From the NCBI GenBank assembly GCA_016934575.1, contig JAFGSN010000187.1, positions 1-54,332 on the forward strand: a stretch of 54,332 bases of DNA, written 5' to 3'. The position numbers and the translations under genes are program-made. Under the pieces are notes generated by a model, which saw nothing but the letters and a program-made list of their open reading frames with translations, searched no databases and was not told the DNA's origin. Below, piece after piece: positions 51,453 through 54,332 of this stretch; within the stretch, counting starts at the first letter, position 1; each line of letters starts with the position of its first letter. The DNA is from Vicinamibacteria bacterium. GTDB taxonomy: Bacteria > Acidobacteriota > Vicinamibacteria > Fen-336.

Positions 51453-51791
51453 TTATGAAAAATCACGCGAGGTCGAGACTCCGAAGACGGTCTCCGCGTT
51501 CTTGTAGAGTTTGGCCGCCAGCGCCAGCCGCGCTTCCTTCTCGGCGCGGGCGATGAACGAGAAGTTCTCGCGGGTGACCTTGATCAGAAACAGCAACTCA
51601 TCGCGCGTGAGGTTGAGCACGACGCGGCTTTCGAGCTTGTCAACCGGGAACTCGAGAAACTTGTCACGCAAACGAAGCCGCGCCTGCTGCTCCTCGTCAG
51701 TGATGAAATGATACTCCTGCCGAGTGACCTTCTGAAGGAAAAGCATCTCGCGACTCGACAGATTGAGCGTCACGGTTCGGACTTCCGACAT
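51453..51791 (-). CDS. Small protein made of two copies of one motif
   Basis: 112 residues. Residues 7-45 (VTLNLSSREMLFLQKVTRQE...) and 57-95 (VVLNLTRDELLFLIKVTREN...) are clearly duplicated with a 50-residue period: 'V.LNL.R.E.LFL.KVTR....FI...E..ARL.L..K'. Each unit would form a strand followed by two helices. No signal peptide. The track ORF starts further upstream; ATG 51791 fits the first repeat. It lies 11 bp before pgi. I do not recognise the family; a dimer-like or ligand-binding fold from tandem units is an inference. Confidence 0.75.
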   Translation of the reverse strand: MSEVRTVTLNLSSREMLFLQKVTRQEYHFITDEEQQARLRLRDKFLEFPVDKLESRVVLNLTRDELLFLIKVTRENFSFIARAEKEARLALAAKLYKNAETVFGVSTSRDFS

Positions 51792-51989
51792 GCCGTTCTC
51801 CTCCGCGGCCCGCCGTCGGCCGACTCCTCGATCCATGTCAATGCGCCTATTCTATCCGAACGTCTGTTTCGACCAAGCCGGGTCAAACGCGGCCTCCGGC
51901 CGCAACCGAACTGAAGCAACCCGTCCGCTTGTCGCGCATGCGCCTCGAAAGAGTACATGCGTCGAGCGCGGACGTCGCCGAGTCGTCGA

Positions 51990-54209
51990 CTATCGAGCGC
52001 GGCGGCGCGGCGGCCCGGAACGCCGCGCCTTCGGCGGTCGCCCCGGTCGCGCTCCGGCTTGCGCGCGGGCGGCCACGTCCACGAGCACGAAATCGACCTG
52101 TCGCCGATCGAGATCCACGCGCGCGACTTGGACCTCCGCGCGATCTCCCAGCCGGTACACGCGGCGCGTGTTCTCGCCGCGCAACGCCCGGTTTTTCTCT
52201 TGGAAGACGTAGTAGTCGTCGCTCATCGAGGACACGTGCACCAGACCCTGGACATAGATCTCTTCCAGCTCGACGAACAGACCGAACGCCTGCACGTTTG
52301 TCACGTATCCCGAGAAGGTCTCGCCGATCTTGCCCGCCATGAAGCGAACCTTCTTCCACTCGATCAACTCGCGCTCGGCCTCGCTGGCCGCCCGCTCGCG
52401 TTCGGAGAGGTGACGGCTCATCTCCGACAAGCGCTCGCCGCGATCCATGTCGATACGAGCGCTCCTGTTCCGGCGCAACGCGCGTAACACGCGATGCACG
52501 ATCAGGTCGGGGTATCGGCGGATGGGGCTCGTGAAATGCAGATAACGCTCGGTCGCCAGGCCGAAGTGCCCCAGGTTCTCCTCGTTGTAGCGCGCCAGCT
52601 TCATCGTGCGCAAGAGCAGATATGAGACGAGCTTTTCCTCGGGACGATGCTCGATCCTGCGCAGAATCGCCTGAAAATCCAGGGGGGTCGCTCCGCCCTC
52701 ACGCCGAGGAAGACGATAGCCTAGGGACGCAACGAGATCGCAGAACTCCTCGACCTTCTCCGGATCGGGGGCTTCGTGAATGCGAAACACGGCCGGTGTT
52801 CCGGACTCGACCAGATGGCGCGCCACGGCCTCGTTCGCCGCCAGCATGAACTCCTCGACGATGCGCATGCTCGTCAGGCGTTCGGCGCCTTTGATGCCGA
52901 CCATCTCGCCCGACTGGTCGAGCAGTAACTTGGGTTCGGGCAAATCGAGATCCAGAGCACCCCGTTCGTGTCGTCGTGCGCGCATCCGTTGCGCCAGCCC
53001 GCTCATCGTTTCGAGCATCGGGACCAGCCGCTCGCGCCGCGCACGCGACTCCGTGTCGCCGTCGAGGATACGCTGCGCCTCCTCATAATTCAGACGCGCC
53101 GCGCTGCGGACGACTCCGTCGTGGAATTCGGCGCTCGTGACGCGACCCGTCTCGTCCACTTCGAGAATCACGCTCTGCGTCAACCGGTCGCGCCCCTCGC
53201 GCAGGCTACAGACGTCGCTCGAGAGGGAGTGCGGCAACATGGGGACGACGCGGTCCGGAAAGTAGACCGATATCCCGCGCCGGTAGGCCTCGGCGTCGAC
53301 GACGCCGCCTTCCGGAACGTAGTGCGCAACGTCCGCGATGTGCACCGCCAATCGATATCCCGAGCCCACGCGCGAGATGGCGACGGCGTCGTCGTGATCA
53401 CGCGCGTCCTCGGGGTCGATCGTGACCGTCGTCCAGTCGCGGAAGTCCGTACGCTCCGCGATCTCCTCGGGAGAAGGCTCGCGGGCACCGCGGGCCGCCT
53501 CGGTTTCGACCTCCTCCGGAAGCGTTTCGGGCCACCCGTGCTTCGCGAGGATGACCTTGACGTCCACGCCCGGTTCGTCGATTCGCCCGAGCACTTGAAT
53601 CACACGACCGAACGGATTGCGTGTCGCCGTCGGCGGCCGCGTGACCTCGGCGACGACCATCTCGCCGGTCAAAGCGGTTCCGCTCTCGCCCGGCGGAACG
53701 ATGAGCTCGTGCAGAACTCGCCGGTCAAAGGGCACGACATGCCCGCCGTGCCGCTCGTCTTCCTCGTAACGGCCCACCAGCCGCGACAGGCGTCGTTCGA
53801 GCACCCGTATGATCCGTCCCTCCGGTCCGCGATCGGTCGTGCGCTCGATGCGCGCGATCACGCGATCGCCATGAAGCGCCTCTTTCATGTTGACGGCGGA
53901 GACGTATACGTCGCGACGCCTTTTCGTGGCGCGGGCATCGTCCGGCTCGCGGGCCTCCGGCACGACGAATCCGAAACCCGACGGACTGCAACGCAGCTCG
54001 CCCACGACGAGGTTCATGCGCAGCGGCAGGCCGATCCGGCCGCCCCGCACCCGGATCACGGCGCCGGCCGTGAGGAGGTCGCGCAGCGACGCCTTCAACT
54101 CTTTGAGGGCGGCGCCGCGCAGATCCAGGCCGTGAGCCAGCTCGCGCAACGCTACGGGCTTTCCCGCATGCGACACGCGATCGAGAATCCGATCGTGCAA
54201 TTCGGTCAT
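51990..54209 (-). CDS. rnr: Ribonuclease R
   Basis: 739 residues, RNB-family 3'-5' exoribonuclease. Order: N-terminal winged helix (1-70), cold-shock domains (MNLVVGELRCSPSGFGFVVP, VSAVNMKEALHGDRVIARIE), RNB domain with TIDPEDARDHDDAVAISR carrying the catalytic aspartates and YFPDRVVPMLPHSLSSDVCS, FTSPIRRYPDLIVHRVLRAL, then S1 (GYVTNVQAFGLFVELEEIYV) and a basic tail rich in Arg/Pro/Lys, typical of RNase R rather than RNase II. ATG 54209 was chosen over the longer track ORF. It degrades structured RNA and tmRNA-tagged messages. Confidence 0.96.
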   Translation of the reverse strand: MTELHDRILDRVSHAGKPVALRELAHGLDLRGAALKELKASLRDLLTAGAVIRVRGGRIGLPLRMNLVVGELRCSPSGFGFVVPEAREPDDARATKRRRDVYVSAVNMKEALHGDRVIARIERTTDRGPEGRIIRVLERRLSRLVGRYEEDERHGGHVVPFDRRVLHELIVPPGESGTALTGEMVVAEVTRPPTATRNPFGRVIQVLGRIDEPGVDVKVILAKHGWPETLPEEVETEAARGAREPSPEEIAERTDFRDWTTVTIDPEDARDHDDAVAISRVGSGYRLAVHIADVAHYVPEGGVVDAEAYRRGISVYFPDRVVPMLPHSLSSDVCSLREGRDRLTQSVILEVDETGRVTSAEFHDGVVRSAARLNYEEAQRILDGDTESRARRERLVPMLETMSGLAQRMRARRHERGALDLDLPEPKLLLDQSGEMVGIKGAERLTSMRIVEEFMLAANEAVARHLVESGTPAVFRIHEAPDPEKVEEFCDLVASLGYRLPRREGGATPLDFQAILRRIEHRPEEKLVSYLLLRTMKLARYNEENLGHFGLATERYLHFTSPIRRYPDLIVHRVLRALRRNRSARIDMDRGERLSEMSRHLSERERAASEAERELIEWKKVRFMAGKIGETFSGYVTNVQAFGLFVELEEIYVQGLVHVSSMSDDYYVFQEKNRALRGENTRRVYRLGDRAEVQVARVDLDRRQVDFVLVDVAARAQAGARPGRPPKARRSGPPRRRAR

Positions 54210-54297
54210 CGTCGCACTTCGCCGAAGGTCGGCTCGATGGAGGCGGGCGAACACGCCGCGTCTCGAGCCGTCAATGTCGTCTGGCTCCGCGATCGAG

Positions 54298-54332
54298 TGG
54301 TGCCGGAGGTGGGACTTGAACCCACACTAGCC
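54298..54332 (-). tRNA. tRNA-Leu, 3' part (cut by window end)
   Basis: Read on the minus strand: T arm GTGGG-TTCAAGT-CCCAC, then acceptor strand CTCCGGC, discriminator A and encoded CCA. CTCCGGC would pair with GCCGGAG, the usual 5' end of tRNA-Leu, and the preceding GGCTAGT looks like a long variable arm, favouring Leu over Ser/Tyr. The anticodon lies beyond the window. Confidence 0.85.

Noticed and set aside
1-54332. CRISPR arrays, insertion sequences, integrases, prophage genes
   Set aside because: I saw no regularly spaced repeats, transposase or integrase motifs, or phage structural genes.

Overview
The window is one GC-rich bacterial chromosome segment of housekeeping and accessory genes. 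There is no phage, insertion sequence, CRISPR array or rRNA. Several features point to a Gram-negative lineage such as Acidobacteriota or a deltaproteobacterial-grade (Myxococcota-like) group: a soluble lytic transglycosylase, a MacA/FtsX-type exporter, the gene order site-2 protease - trpS - scpA - scpB, an FHA-GAF-PP2C phosphatase, PilZ proteins and a FrzS-like pseudo-receiver coiled-coil protein. The exact phylum cannot be fixed from sequence reading alone. TGA is an ordinary stop codon here, since many gene pairs overlap by ATGA.

Layout. 1-3469: C-terminal part of an Lhr-type helicase, split by an apparent frameshift near 1170-1195. 3567-7252: secreted GH8 exo-oligoxylanase-like enzyme translationally coupled to a secreted right-handed beta-helix protein. 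7368-10201 (minus): FRG-domain protein and a membrane glycosyltransferase-like protein with an N-terminal lectin-like domain. 10627-15477: PilZ protein, then a membrane-fusion protein, two FtsX-type permeases and an ABC ATPase. 15748-18049: pta and ackA (acetate/ATP node). 18337-23974: secreted CARDB-like protein, a strong hairpin, two polytopic GT-C-like membrane proteins and a membrane-anchored SGNH hydrolase. 23979-27526 (minus): cNMP-binding protein, a divergent Rho, an unknown secreted protein and a TPR protein. 27654-33206: DUF4126 membrane protein, FHA-GAF-PP2C phosphatase and a 1037-residue pseudo-receiver/coiled-coil protein. 33157-34929 (minus): a 63-residue protein and two tandem paralogs of a family I do not recognise. 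35147-38539 (minus): scpB, scpA, trpS and an M50 protease. 38908-43333 (minus): uvrC, two unknown envelope-type proteins, a Nudix hydrolase and a 47-residue secreted peptide missing from the ORF track. 43510-48902 (minus): a ClpX-like AAA ATPase lacking the GYVG and IGF loops, rph, slt and a GAF protein. 49088-49441: tmRNA with tag ANDNLALAA. 49503-54209 (minus): degenerate PilZ, pgi, a small protein made of two copies of one motif, and RNase R. 54298-end (minus): 3' part of tRNA-Leu.

How the parts may work together. ScpA/ScpB (chromosome condensation), tmRNA plus RNase R (ribosome rescue and decay), rph, trpS, uvrC and pgi are core functions. The best candidate for something undescribed is 28308-34929: a PP2C phosphatase with phosphopeptide-binding FHA domain, a FrzS-like scaffold whose phospho-aspartate is a serine, and opposing it a pair of paralogous soluble proteins plus a small helical protein. 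I infer a signalling or cell-polarity module; nothing in the sequence proves it. Secondary candidates are the AAA ATPase that keeps ClpX architecture but cannot be a normal ClpP partner, the Rho with a rebuilt RNA-binding face, and the duplicated-motif protein upstream of pgi.
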